NCBI GenBank assembly: GCA_963777975.1
Contig: CAVZSO010000004.1
Span: forward strand, 41,520-105,519
Source of the DNA: CSP1-4 sp963777975
GTDB lineage: Bacteria > Chloroflexota > Limnocylindria > Limnocylindrales > CSP1-4
DNA length: 64,000 nt
Direction of reading: 5' to 3'
Part shown: positions 55,479 to 64,000 of the stretch, in pieces
Layout: the number at the start of each line of letters is the position of its first letter
Position numbering within the stretch: position 1 is the first letter of the stretch
Position numbers and translations under genes: made by a program
The notes under the pieces: generated by a model
Database searches by the model: none
What the model saw: the letters and a program-made list of their open reading frames with translations, nothing else
What the model was told of the DNA's origin: nothing

Positions 55479-56494
55479 ATGGAACGCCAGGACCGACGAG
55501 GGCGGGAACGCGGTCAGGCGCTCCCGCTCTTCGTCCTCATGCTCATCGCGCTGATGGCTGCCACCGGCCTCGTGGTCGACGCGGGCAGCGCCTGGGCGCA
55601 GGAGCGCTCGCAGCAGAAGGTCTCGGACGTGGCGGCCATCGCCGGCGCGACCAAGGAGGCCAACCACGGCACGCGCGCCGAGATCATCAGCGCGGCGCTG
55701 GCCTCGGCGGTCGCCAACGGCTACGCCGCCGGCGACGTCCAGGTCAACATCCCGCCGGCCAGCGGCAAGTTCGCGCCCGGCCCGGGCAAGGACGCCATGC
55801 TCTCCAACGACTGCTCGACGCCGGCCGTGTATCCCTGCTGGGTCGAGGTCGTCATCACCAAGCCGCACGACAACTTCTTCGCCGGCGTCATCGGCCAGGG
55901 AACCTGGAACGTCGCCGCCAAGGGCGTCGCCGTCGGTGGCATCGCCAACTCCGTCAGCAACGGCCTCTCGCCGATCATGTTCAACGAGGATGCCGTCGCC
56001 AACCAGAACCCGAAGCAGTTCTGCAACCCGCAGGACAACAAGTGCACGCCGAACAGCGACTTCCCCAAGCACGATCTCCAGTTCAACTGGACGACGGTCT
56101 GCATCACCGGCGGCAACTGCAACGTGAACACGAACGACGTCGTCGACATCATCGACGGCGGGATGTTCACGACCAGCGCCTGGCTGGGCATGGACCTCGG
56201 TGCCCATAACCAGGGCCAGCACACCGCCGCCTGCCACGCGATGCTCGATGAGTTCCCGGATGGCGGCACGTTCCCGGTCGTCATCAACGATGACAACGGC
56301 AACCTGCGCGGCTTCTGGATGTGGACCTTCGATCCGGCCACGACCGACTGCGAAGGCCCGGACGGCATGCTCCTCGGCGGTCACTTCACCGCCGACAGCT
56401 GGGGCCAGTACCCGCTCAGCGAGACCCCACTGACCATCACCTCCGGCGCACCGGCGCGACCTTCGGCCAGTACGTGGTCAAGCTCGTCGAGTAG
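55479..56494 (+). CDS. TadG-like pilus-associated protein, frameshift near the 3' end
   Basis: About 338 residues. RERGQALPLFVLMLIALMAA followed by TGLVVDAGSAWAQERSQQKV is the TadG N-terminal helix with the Asp/Gly turn. SDVAAIAGATKEANHGTRAE continues the family pattern. The outer part contains an NVNTNDVVDIIDGG block that is shared with the TadG at 60864 (NVNTNEVDDIIHG), and GQYVVKLVE at the end parallels GSYVLKLVN there. The frame changes near 56455. ATG 55479 was preferred because GGAAGGGAAG precedes it; ATG 55434 overlaps the previous stop. A strong terminator follows 45 bp later. Confidence 0.8.
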
Positions 56495-56538
56495 CACATC
56501 CGGTTCGTGGAGTAGCGCATCCTCCACGGCACTCATCG

Positions 56539-56571
56539 AGGCCCCGGCGGCGACGCCGGGGCCTCTTCTTG
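56539..56571 (+). terminator. Rho-independent terminator after the first pilus module
   Basis: GAGGCCCCGGCG (56539-56550), loop GCGA, CGCCGGGGCCTC (56555-56566), then TTCTT. A perfect 12 bp GC-rich stem with a GNRA-type loop and a short T-rich tail. It separates the first TadE-TadE-TadG module from the next. Confidence 0.85.
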
Positions 56572-56684
56572 TGCCTGCGTTCGTCCGGTCCAGCAGCTGG
56601 CTGCGCCTGCTGCGCATCGCTGCGTATCGACGCCACCGATGGTCCTGCCCGATGCCCGGACCCCGTTGCAGGCCCTGCACCGGT

Positions 56685-56715
56685 GTAAGGTTGCGAGCAA
56701 GGTCGCGACGCGACC
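56685..56715 (+). promoter_or_regulatory. Leader element upstream of the second TadE module
   Basis: GTAAGGTTGCGAGCAAGG at 56685-56702 matches 15 of 18 bases of the block before the first module. GGTTGCG (56689-56695) can pair with CGCGACC (56709-56715), a different hairpin from the first copy. AGG lies 64 bp before ATG 56752. TTCGTACC at 56717 may correspond to the GGTAC box of the other modules. Confidence 0.45.
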
Positions 56716-56751
56716 ATTCGTACCAGCCACCACCCAGTACTCGGGGATTAC

Positions 56752-57212
56752 ATGCGCTCGCTCATCGACCGCTATCGACGCCACCGCGCGCACATCTCGC
56801 GCGGCCAGAGCCTGACCGAGTTCGCCCTCGTCCTGCCGGTCCTGATGCTGGTCATCGGCGGAATCATCCAATTCGGCATCATCTTCTGGGGCCAGAACTC
56901 GCTCAACCAGGTCGTCCGCGACACCGGGCGTTGGGCGGCGACGCAGACCACCTGTATCAACAACGATCCAGTCGTCATCGCGACGGCCGAAACGATCGCT
57001 AGCCAGTCGTCGCTCATCGGCTTCACCGGATCTTTTCCAACGATCACGGTTACATACAGCGGCGCGAGCCCGCTGTCCGCCCCTCGACAATTCGACAAGT
57101 CTCATGGGTCGACATCGACATCACTCACCAGGTCCCGATCTTCTTTCCGTGGATCCCCGGCAACGGCTTGCTCAACTCGCAGACCCAGTTCCGAATGGAG
57201 CCGCAGCCGTGA
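56752..57212 (+). CDS. TadE-type pilus protein, one frameshift
   Basis: About 153 residues. RYRRHRAHISRGQSLTEFAL then VLPVLMLVIGGIIQFGIIFW is the TadE helix. NSLNQVVRDTGRWAATQTTC follows, then GFTGSFPTITVTYSGASPLS. The frame changes near 57085; the other frame gives WVDIDITHQVPIFFPWIPGN and QTQFRMEPQP with the stop at 57212. It opens the second pilus module after the terminator and overlaps the next GTG (GTGA). Confidence 0.8.
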
Positions 57213-58991
57213 TTTCAATTCGATCGCTCCGTCGCCACATCCGCAGCAGGCTCGCCAGTGGCATGTCCAGAAGAGTCCGGCCAGGCGCTCCCGCTGTTCG
57301 CTCTGATGCTCGTCGTTCTCCTTGGCTTTTCAGCCCTCGCGATCGACGTGACTCGCGTCTACGCGGACCTTCGCATGTACCGCGCAACAGCCGACTCGGC
57401 GGCGCTCGCGGGCGCTCAGGACCTCCAGACAGGAACGACACGCACGGTGACTCTCGCGCAATTAGACAGGACGCCCGCGAACATGCCCTGCAGTCGCTCG
57501 AGGAGCAGCTCGGTGGACGCGTTCTGGCCCAGGTTGTGATCCGATAGCCGGGCAGATCGTCGACTGTGCGCTCGATGGGTCGCCGATATCACGTCTGGGT
57601 AACGACACCATCCCCGACCTGCGTGACGTGCCTGCCTCTCCGATCGGTCCAGGTGACCGTGAAGCACCCCAACTACGGCCTGACCTTCGCACGCATCCTT
57701 GGGCAGGACGAATGGGATCCCGCGTCCACGTCGGTCGCGGGCCTGCGTATACGGCAGGTCGTACGCGGTCATGACACTCAGGCCGCCCACCATAACGGCG
57801 GGCCCACCTACGACGTCAAGGACATCGACCTCGCCGGTGGAACGATCGTCACGGTCCACAACGGCGACGTGGGCACGAATGCCAACATGGAGTACGAGAG
57901 CGGCGTGGCGTCGGTCATGAACATCGATGCCGACTACGGGATGTACTACATGGACGCCGACTCCATTGTGGAATCCCTTCGCAGCCCCAGCCGCCGACGC
58001 CGACGGTGCAGACGGCTCACATCGCCTGATCAAGGACCCGAACTACTACGGCGTTTCAGGCTACTCACTACCCGTCGTCTACCCGTGCATGAAGCCGAAG
58101 CGACCCGGGCTGTGGCACCTCGGCAACAGCCCCAACGTGGGACGATGCGCGTACCTCGATAGCCGGCCCCGGAACGGCCCTACTACGAGCCGATGATCCC
58201 GTAGATACATCGTGCATGAGTGAGGTAGCGAAGGTCGATACGACGGCCTATGCGTTCATGGCCAGCGCAGCCTTCGAACAAGATCTATTGCTACAAGCCG
58301 GGCATCTACCAAAGCGGCAGTGGGCCAAGAACGCGAAGCTCGATGTTGCGACGGGTGACGTCGGTCTCCTTATGCCGGGCACCTATTACCTCAAGAGCGG
58401 CATGCAGATTTGTGGCCGTGTCATTGGCGGCTACGAGCCGGCCTCAACGGGCGTGGCTCTGATGTTCGACGAGAGCAGCAACACGGCCGCAAGTTCAACG
58501 GCAACAATGCCGAGACCATCGCCCTCAACGCCGGGACCAAGTTCCCACCCGGCACGGCCGGGTACCGCGCGGTCGCGGCGCGAGACTGGGCCGAACAACC
58601 CGGTCGAGACAAGAGGGCCATGACGCGCCGACACCACCGCTGCATCATCACGCTGCTGGTGAAGAAGGATACGGCTTGCTTCGTACCGCCCCTCGTGCCG
58701 GGCGCAGTCTTCGAGGAACCTGCGGGCTGCGACGCAACGCCAACAACCAGACGATCAACATCGCCGGCGGTGGCGGCCTGGCCCTCGAGGGTGTGCAGTA
58801 CATGCCGACGGACAACGTCCACGATCAACGGCGGGTCGACCGGAGATGGATCGGTCGGCCAGATCATCTCGTGGACGCTGTTCTATAGCGGCGGCACGCA
58901 CATCAACCAGGAGGGCCCTGGCGGTGAGGGCCCGGGCATCTTGCGGATCGACGCGGCCTGTTCGCCCTCGGCGTTCTGCAACAACCCCTAG
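57209..58991 (+). CDS. Long TadG-like pilus-associated protein, many frameshifts
   Basis: About 590 residues if repaired. Pieces in order across three frames: SIRSLRRHIRSRLASG; ESGQALPLFALMLVVLLGFS and ALAIDVTRVYADLRMYRATA (TadG N-terminus); EHALQSLEEQLGGRVLAQ; TPSPTCVTCLPLRSVQVTVK; HPNYGLTFARILGQDEWDPA; YDVKDIDLAGGTIVTVHNGD; DADYGMYYMD; LIKDPNYYGVSGYSLPVVYP; CYKPGIYQSG; VGLLMPGTYYLKSGMQICGR; ITLLVKKDTACFV; ISWTLFYSGGTHINQEGP; ending SAFCNNP. At least eight frame changes. Order and content are complete, so an error-rich consensus is likelier than decay; if the indels are real it is a pseudogene. TadG proteins link Flp pili or adhesive fibres to the envelope. Confidence 0.7.
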
Positions 58992-59007
58992 CGAGGGGTC
59001 GGTCGCT

Positions 59008-59208
59008 CTAGCGAGGGTGGCTCGCCACCGACATACGGGTCGGCCGCCACGTTCGCATCAGCCATGCTGGCCGATAGGCGATCAGGGCTGCCGCGACGGC
59101 CGCGATGGGCGCCATCAGTTCCGGGAGTCCGAGTAGGAAGGCGGTCATCGCGCCGATGACCCAGCCAGCAAAGAACCAGAGCGTGGCGAGAACGTATGTG
59201 CGCTTCAT
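59008..59208 (-). CDS. Small membrane protein, 66 residues
   Basis: From ATG 59208 on the minus strand: MKRTYVLATLWFFAGWVIGA, a helix to about residue 25, GLPELMAPIAAVAAALIAYR as a second helix, then a basic tail MRTWRPTRMSVASHPR. Two helices with a positive end look like a real small membrane protein. The upstream frame to 59547 is open but non-coding in character. No family recognised. It is the only minus-strand gene inside the pilus region and converges on the long TadG gene. Confidence 0.5.
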   Translation of the reverse strand: MKRTYVLATLWFFAGWVIGAMTAFLLGLPELMAPIAAVAAALIAYRPAWLMRTWRPTRMSVASHPR

Positions 59209-59397
59209 AGGCGGATATTCGCCGCGGCAAGGCCGTCCGATGGAATGGCCGATTCGTACCTCCATGCGGCATCCGAGCGGCTGCGTCGATGGACTTGGCC
59301 GACTGAGTGACCCGCCCGAGCCCGCCCGACGAGACGTACGGTTGTTCGGATGCCGACTGTCGCTGACCGGCTGCACTGCGCTGGATGGCTCGTGACG

Positions 59398-59440
59398 GCG
59401 GTACTTCCGTACGACTTGTGAGCGAGGCCCGTAGCAGGCA
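59398..59440 (+). promoter_or_regulatory. Leader element upstream of the third TadE module
   Basis: GGTACTTCCGTACGACTTGT (59400-59419) matches 18 of 20 bases of the element before the first module. AGGCCCGTAGCAGG (59425-59438) resembles AGGCCACGAGCAAGG there and starts 78 bp before ATG 59503, nearly the same distance as in the first module (76 bp). Confidence 0.5.
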
Positions 59441-59502
59441 CGGTTCGAGGTGGCGCCGACTGCCCGGGGAGTCCCGGTGGCCGTGCCCTGAAGTCGTGAA
59501 CC

Positions 59503-60419
59503 ATGCCGTCCAACCGACGCTCGATCAGGCTCCGATACCGTGACCATCTGAGGACCCGCTCGCGCGGTCAGGCGCTGCTCGAGTTCGCCCTCCTGCTGCC
59601 GGTCTTCATGCTCCTCTTCGCCGGCGCGCTGGACCTCGGCCGGCTGTACGCGTCGCAGATCGCGGTCGCCAACGCGGCCCGGGAAGGCGCCATGGAGGCA
59701 GCCCAGAACCCGACCAGCTTCGCGGCCAACCAGCCCTGCGACAGCATCACCAACCGGGTGATGTGCCGCGCCCTCGGTGAGGCTACCGGCTCGTTCGTGA
59801 CCATCTCGCCGACCAACGTCAGCCTGACCTGCTCGCCCGCGTGCAGCAACCAGCTCGGGTACATCGCGACGGTCCGGGTCCAGGCGCCGTTCACGCTCCT
59901 GACGCCGATCCTGGCACCGATCCTGGGCGGTCAGACGATCACCCTCACGTCGTCGCAGGTGGCATCGATGATGACGGCGCCCGGGCCCGTGGCGACGCCG
60001 TCGCCCTCGCCGAGCCCGACGCCCGATCCATCAGCGACGCCAAGCCCGACACCGAGCCCGAGCGCCGACGCCGCCGGTCACGCCGGCACCGACGCCGAGC
60101 CCGACCGGAGGGCCGACGCCGTAGCCCGACACCGGCCTGCTTCACCTTGCCGACGGCGCATTTCAACCTGAACCCCAACTCGGGCAAGAAGAGGCGCGAC
60201 AGCTTCACGGTCACCGACCAGTCGACGAGCGAAGCCTGGTGCCCGATCACGACCTGGTCGTGGAGCTGGGGCGACGCTGGAGCCGGCTCGTCGTCCGACC
60301 TGCAGGTCCCGCCGGGCCACGTCTATCAGACGCAGGGTACGTACACCATCTCGCTCGTCGTCACCAACCTCGCCGGCACGTCGGCGCCGTACACGCGCAC
60401 GGTCACGGTCACGCCATGA
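59503..60419 (+). CDS. TadE-type pilus protein with Pro-rich stalk and PKD-like domain, frameshifts in the stalk
   Basis: About 305 residues when repaired. RTRSRGQALLEFALLLPVFM and LLFAGALDLGRLYASQIAVA give the TadE helix. FTLLTPILAPILGGQTITLT parallels the TadE at 54051. A stalk of P-S-P and P-T-P repeats follows, in which the frame changes twice (near 60065 and 60120). The end is a PKD-like domain: ITTWSWSWGDAGAGSSSDLQ, HVYQTQGTYTISLVVTNLAG. PKD domains are common in bacterial surface adhesins. It opens the third module, a near-copy in gene order of the first. Confidence 0.8.
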
Positions 60420-60867
60420 CGCGAGCGGCGAGGTCGCGCTGGATCGGCACCGTCCGGAAGGGTGAGTCGGGTCAGGGCGTCACGGAGATGGCGCTCGTGC
60501 TCATCCCGTTCCTGCTCCTGCTCTTCGGCATCGTCGACCTCGGCCGCGGCATCTATGCCTACAACGGCGTCGCGGAGGCGGCGCGGGAGCTGGCGCGCGT
60601 GACGAGCGTCCACGCCGGCGAGCCGCTCGGCACGCAGTGCCGAGACAGCCGCGGTGCTGGCGACCCAGTACGCGCTCGTGCCTGGCCTCGAGGCGCCCGT
60701 CTTCACCTGCGTCGACATCACGGGCGTCGCCGCGAGCGACGATCCCTGCCGTGCCCGGCAACCGCGTCCGGGTCTCGGTCTCGGCTCCGTTCCAGCCGGT
60801 CACGCCGCTGCTCCTGGTGCTCGGCACGATGACCATCGAGTCCGCCAGCAGCATGCAGATCCCATGA
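60416..60867 (+). CDS. TadE-type pilus protein, frameshifts in the second half
   Basis: About 150 residues. ESGQGVTEMALVLIPFLLLL and FGIVDLGRGIYAYNGVAEAA carry the TadE helix; here the conserved position reads TEMAL. In shifted frames come LATQYALVPGLEAPVFTCVD, then GNRVRVSVSAPFQPVTPLLL and GTMTIESASSMQIP with the stop at 60867. Frame changes are near 60645 and 60750. ATG 60416 overlaps the preceding stop and the gene overlaps the next ATG, so the module is translationally coupled. Confidence 0.8.
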
Positions 60868-61811
60868 CCGACCGCGAGATGCCCGTCGCCGCGGACCAGC
60901 GCAGTGGCGAGCGTGGCCAGACCCTCGTCATCTTCGCCATCGCCTTCATCGGCATCGTGGCCGCGATGGGCCTGGTCCTCGACGGCGGGGCCGCCTTCGC
61001 CTTCCGGCGCGACGCCCAGAACGCGGCCGACCTGGCCGCCATGGCCGGCGCCAACAACTGGCTGACGAACCACGACACGATCCTGGCCGTCTCCGCGGCG
61101 AGGAGCGTTGCGGCATCCAACGGCTTCAGCCACGGCACCGGTGGCGTGACCGTGGATGTCGCCGTGACGCCGGGCAACGGCACGACGGTCCGCGTCGACA
61201 TCATGGCGCCGCATCGGAACTACTTCGCGGCCATCATCGGCCAGCCGAGCTGGGACGTCGGGACGACGGCTACCGCGCTGACCGGCATCCCCAACTCGGC
61301 CAAGGGCGCATCGCCGTTCATCGCCTCGATCGACGCCTTCAACTCCGACGGCTCGCCCAAATACACGACCCCGACCAACTTCGGCGAGACGAACGGCGAC
61401 GTGCCGACATCCAGCCTGGACATCGCCTGGACGAACTACGGCACCGGCAACGTCAACACCAACGAGGTCGACGACATCATCCACGGCACCCTGGTCATCG
61501 AGCGCACCTACGACTTCGGGACGTATATCGGCCAGAAGAACGCCGGCAACCACACGACGCTCTTCACCAGTGTCGACATGTACCTCGCAGGCCAGGACGT
61601 GCCCACACCGATCGTCGACCATGCCGGCAACTTCATGGGCTGGGGCATGTTCCACATCATCTCGGCCACGGCCGCCGGCTCGAAGTACATCACCGGCTAC
61701 TTCTTGCCCAACCACTTCAACGCAACGCTGACCATCGAGGACTGCAACCCATCGCCGTGCCAGGGCACCTCAGGTGGGTACGGCAGCTACGTGTTGAAGC
61801 TCGTCAACTAG
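60864..61811 (+). CDS. TadG-like pilus-associated protein
   Basis: 315 residues, intact. ERGQTLVIFAIAFIGIVAAM and GLVLDGGAAFAFRRDAQNAA are the TadG N-terminal helix and turn; DLAAMAGANNWLTNHDTILA follows. The outer part contains NVNTNEVDDIIHG and ends GSYVLKLVN, both shared with the TadG at 55479, so the two are paralogues. It contributes to the Flp-type pilus or a related surface fibre. No ATPase, secretin or prepilin peptidase gene of the Tad system lies in this window. Confidence 0.88.
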   Translation: MTDREMPVAADQRSGERGQTLVIFAIAFIGIVAAMGLVLDGGAAFAFRRDAQNAADLAAMAGANNWLTNHDTILAVSAARSVAASNGFSHGTGGVTVDVAVTPGNGTTVRVDIMAPHRNYFAAIIGQPSWDVGTTATALTGIPNSAKGASPFIASIDAFNSDGSPKYTTPTNFGETNGDVPTSSLDIAWTNYGTGNVNTNEVDDIIHGTLVIERTYDFGTYIGQKNAGNHTTLFTSVDMYLAGQDVPTPIVDHAGNFMGWGMFHIISATAAGSKYITGYFLPNHFNATLTIEDCNPSPCQGTSGGYGSYVLKLVN

Positions 61812-61902
61812 GTCCGCCCCGGCGTCGGCGCGTCCTCGCGCACGACGTGCCCGGATCACCCTCGCACGGATCCATCTCGGCGCCCCGCGGCTCTGGGCGT
61901 CC

Positions 61903-62574
61903 CTACGAGGCCGAGGTGGACTCCGCGGTGACGCGAGCCAGCCACTCTTGAGCGGCACGCGGCGACCGGAGGCGCACCACCGCGAGATGCTCGTTCGCCG
62001 GGTCGGCGAACAGCCGCCTGTACTCGCGGCGCTGGCCCGCGTGCGATCGGAGCGCGGTGAGAACCCCTTTCGCAGCGGCCAGAAGCTGCCTCGGTAGCCC
62101 GGCGCGCCGGCCGGTCCTGGCCGCCTCGGCCCTGAGCTCCGACGTGCGCCAGCGCGCCCGTTTGCCGAGCCTCCACAAGCTGACGCCCAGGGAGTAGTCG
62201 AGCCAGACGATCGTGTCAGCCCGCGGCCAGACCAGGTCGCGCACCGCCCGCTTGTTGCCGTCGGTCACCCATCGATCGCCGGCGATCGCAGCGGTCGTTC
62301 GCTCGCGCAGGAGTGCCACGGGTACGGTGCTGAACTGCGGGCCGAAGTACAGCGAGTCGAGCTCCACGTGGGGTACGCGAAGGGCGGCGGCGAGCTCGCG
62401 CGCGAGCGTCGTCTTGCCTGATCCGGTCCGGCCGACGACGACGATCCGCTCGCAGCCGGCGAGCGTGCGCATCGGATCGCGCCGCGGTCGCTTCGTCGCG
62501 GCCTCGTCGGGACGCGCGGGAACGGCGGCCGTCTGCCCGTCATCAGCCGGAGGCTCGGTGGTCCCATCGGTCAT
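61903..62574 (-). CDS. Small P-loop kinase, adenylate kinase-like (topology modulation protein type)
   Basis: 223 residues. A 35-residue polar leader, then Walker A VVVGRTGSGKTTLARELAAA, VPHVELDSLYFGPQF (typical of the FlaR/adenylate kinase-like group), GDRWVTDGNKRAVRDLVWPR, ADTIVWLDYSLGVSLWRLGK with the Walker B-like strand, and a C-terminal region FADPANEHLAVVRLRSPRAA. It should transfer phosphate to a small molecule; the substrate of this group is not established. Convergent with the pilus genes. Confidence 0.82.
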   Translation of the reverse strand: MTDGTTEPPADDGQTAAVPARPDEAATKRPRRDPMRTLAGCERIVVVGRTGSGKTTLARELAAALRVPHVELDSLYFGPQFSTVPVALLRERTTAAIAGDRWVTDGNKRAVRDLVWPRADTIVWLDYSLGVSLWRLGKRARWRTSELRAEAARTGRRAGLPRQLLAAAKGVLTALRSHAGQRREYRRLFADPANEHLAVVRLRSPRAAQEWLARVTAESTSAS

Positions 62575-62745
62575 CGACCAGACCGCGCCTTCAGGTGCGT
62601 CAACTTCGGCAGTCCTCCACCAGGTACGCGGCTGGCAGGCGAGCGCCTGCAGGGGCCGCCATGCTACACGCGGGTCGAAGTTCGTCTGGCCCGCGCGTCG
62701 ATCCTCGTGAGCGGCCGCGCGCGAGGGGCGGCCCCAGCTCGTCGG

Positions 62746-63606
62746 TCAGCCTGCTCCCAGGCGCCGCAGGCGTTCGATTCGGTCCGGTTCGTGCTCGGCC
62801 AGGAAGGCATCCCTGCCGAGGAGCTCGGCTGCCCGCGCGAGCCACGGGCGCGCTTCGTCGTCGCGCCCGAGAGCCAACAGGCACTCGCCGATCTCCTCGG
62901 CGCCGTAGCCGTCTTCCTGTTCGCCGGCGGCGGCCGTCTCGGCGGCCAGTCGCTCCTGGATGGCCAGCGCGTCGGCGATCCGGCCCTGGGCTCGGAGGCA
63001 GCGCGCCACGCACCACTCGGCGATGCGCGTCTCCTTGGGTTGGCCCTGCTCTCGACGGGCGGCCAGGGCCGTCTCGAACGCCGTCAGCGCGCCGTCGAGG
63101 TCCCCGGACTCGAAGCGCGCCCAGCCGATGTTGTTCCAGAGGCTGCCCCGCCATCGCTTGGCTGCCGGCTGGGGTGACGTGTCGGCGAGGTCGAGCGCGC
63201 GCTCGTGCCAGGTCGGCTCGCCGGGCGGGGCGTCGACGATGGCGAGCATGTGGGCGGCATCGACGGCCAGGCCGTCCTCACCAAGCGAGCGTGCCAGCGT
63301 CCAGGCGCGCTCGAAGGGCTCGACCGAGGCCGGGGGATCGCCGCTCGATCGCCGCAGGCGGCCCCGCTCGAGCAGGCTGCGGACGCGGATGCGATCGTCG
63401 GCCGGATGCTCGGTGTCGACGCGATCCAGCTCGGCGTGCCCGTCGTTGTACTGACCCTGGAGCCCGAGCGATCGTGCCAATTGGGTGCGTGCCTCGGCAG
63501 CCCCGTCGGCGTCTCCAGCAGCGTCGAGCTCCGTGAGTCGGGCGCGGAACCGAGCCTCGGAGGCGGCCGGGTCGTCGTAGTCCCAGAGGTCATCGAGCGT
63601 TGGCAT
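62746..63606 (-). CDS. TPR-repeat protein
   Basis: 286 residues, soluble, built of helical pairs: TQLARSLGLQGQYNDGHAEL, WTLARSLGEDGLAVDAAHML, SLWNNIGWARFESGDLDGAL and EIGECLLALGRDDEARPWLA. The first residues (MPTLDDLWDYDDPAASEARF) recur in similar tetratricopeptide proteins. No enzyme motif. GAGGAG lies seven bases before ATG 63606. Likely a protein-binding scaffold; partner unknown. Confidence 0.8.
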   Translation of the reverse strand: MPTLDDLWDYDDPAASEARFRARLTELDAAGDADGAAEARTQLARSLGLQGQYNDGHAELDRVDTEHPADDRIRVRSLLERGRLRRSSGDPPASVEPFERAWTLARSLGEDGLAVDAAHMLAIVDAPPGEPTWHERALDLADTSPQPAAKRWRGSLWNNIGWARFESGDLDGALTAFETALAARREQGQPKETRIAEWCVARCLRAQGRIADALAIQERLAAETAAAGEQEDGYGAEEIGECLLALGRDDEARPWLARAAELLGRDAFLAEHEPDRIERLRRLGAG

Positions 63607-64000
63607 GGGCGACTCCTCACTGGACGTCCTCTTGGCTGTGCTGGTGGCGGGACGCCAATGATGCCCGTGCAGGTACGGATCGGGCTCGCGAGCATCGATC
63701 TGGTGGAATAGTCCCCCGGAGACTCTACACAGCCGGATCCAACCGTTCTCGTCCGCCTAGCGCGATGCATGTGCAGCACGGCGGCGTTCCACCGACGATT
63801 CCGCGCAGCGAATTCGATGTCCGGAGCGGAAATGCGGCATCGCCTGAATTCATGATCGAGGCGTCGCAGGCGCAGCTCGTCGCGCAGAGTCCTGGGGACT
63901 ACGGGCAACTGATGGCATAGAAACGGGGCCGTGATCGCGCGCGGCTGTGACGACAGCATTGGCCCTGACGTCGCAGATCGAGCCTGACACAATCCGCCGC
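63607..64000. other. Stretch at the window end without a secure gene
   Basis: About 390 bp upstream of the TPR gene. Base composition is visibly less GC-rich than the rest. The only candidate is a 51-residue frame on the plus strand (ATG 63765 to stop at 63920; MHVQHGGVPPTIPRSEFDVR and so on) without a ribosome-binding site or recognisable motif. No tRNA, repeat or terminator was seen. It may be the edge of an intergenic region or of an older insertion. Confidence 0.3.

Overview
This 64 kb window is high-GC bacterial chromosome with no rRNA, tRNA, IS element or CRISPR that I could see. The gene content suggests a Chloroflexota lineage, perhaps of the Ca. Limnocylindria / Ellin6529 type. That is an inference from the following: repeated TadE/TadG pilus genes, an R3H-AAA ATPase, DUF4331, a GpgS-type glycosyltransferase, many ECF sigma factors paired with beta-propeller membrane proteins, and many leaderless GTG/ATG starts. 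No sequence search was possible.

Layout. 0-8.4 kb: purine synthesis (guaA, a CBS-less guaB relative), a Nudix hydrolase, a c-di-AMP receptor divergent from a GGDEF protein, an RskA/ECF sigma pair and tmk. 8.4-18 kb: NicO metal permease, TPR protein and DUF4331 protein, then an R3H-AAA ATPase/GNAT pair and pdxST. 18-24 kb: an operon of sulfonate-type ABC transporter plus a UvrA-like protein, divergent from a 63-residue ribbon-helix-helix protein; three palindromes lie between them. 23.8-32.5 kb: an ECF sigma factor with a damaged membrane partner, then a leucine-degradation cluster (methylcrotonyl-CoA carboxylase beta and alpha, methylglutaconyl-CoA hydratase, HMG-CoA lyase) with a MOSC-GNAT protein and a small HTH domain bracketed by repeats. 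32.6-36.7 kb: HNH nuclease, CCA-type nucleotidyltransferase, TPR protein, galE, PNPOx protein. 36.7-41.3 kb: an ECF system with a Kelch lipoprotein, a sigma factor and a membrane protein carrying two seven-repeat propellers; the lipoprotein and sigma genes share near-identical promoters. 41.4-53.9 kb: flavodoxin, a UMF1-type transporter, a ligase-like protein, a glucosylglycerate-type cluster (GT, USP-USP-GpgS, glycerate kinase), endonuclease III and a two-component system. 54-61.8 kb: eight TadE/TadG-type genes in three modules, each first gene preceded by a similar leader element. 61.9-64 kb: a small nucleotide kinase and a TPR protein.

Two features apply to the whole window. At least ten genes have a TANNNT hexamer ending 6 or 7 nt before the start codon, so leaderless mRNA appears common. 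Many conserved genes are broken by single-base indels, most densely after 24 kb and above all in the pilus region; these look mainly like consensus errors in the assembly. I therefore annotate most broken genes as whole genes and note where the frame changes.
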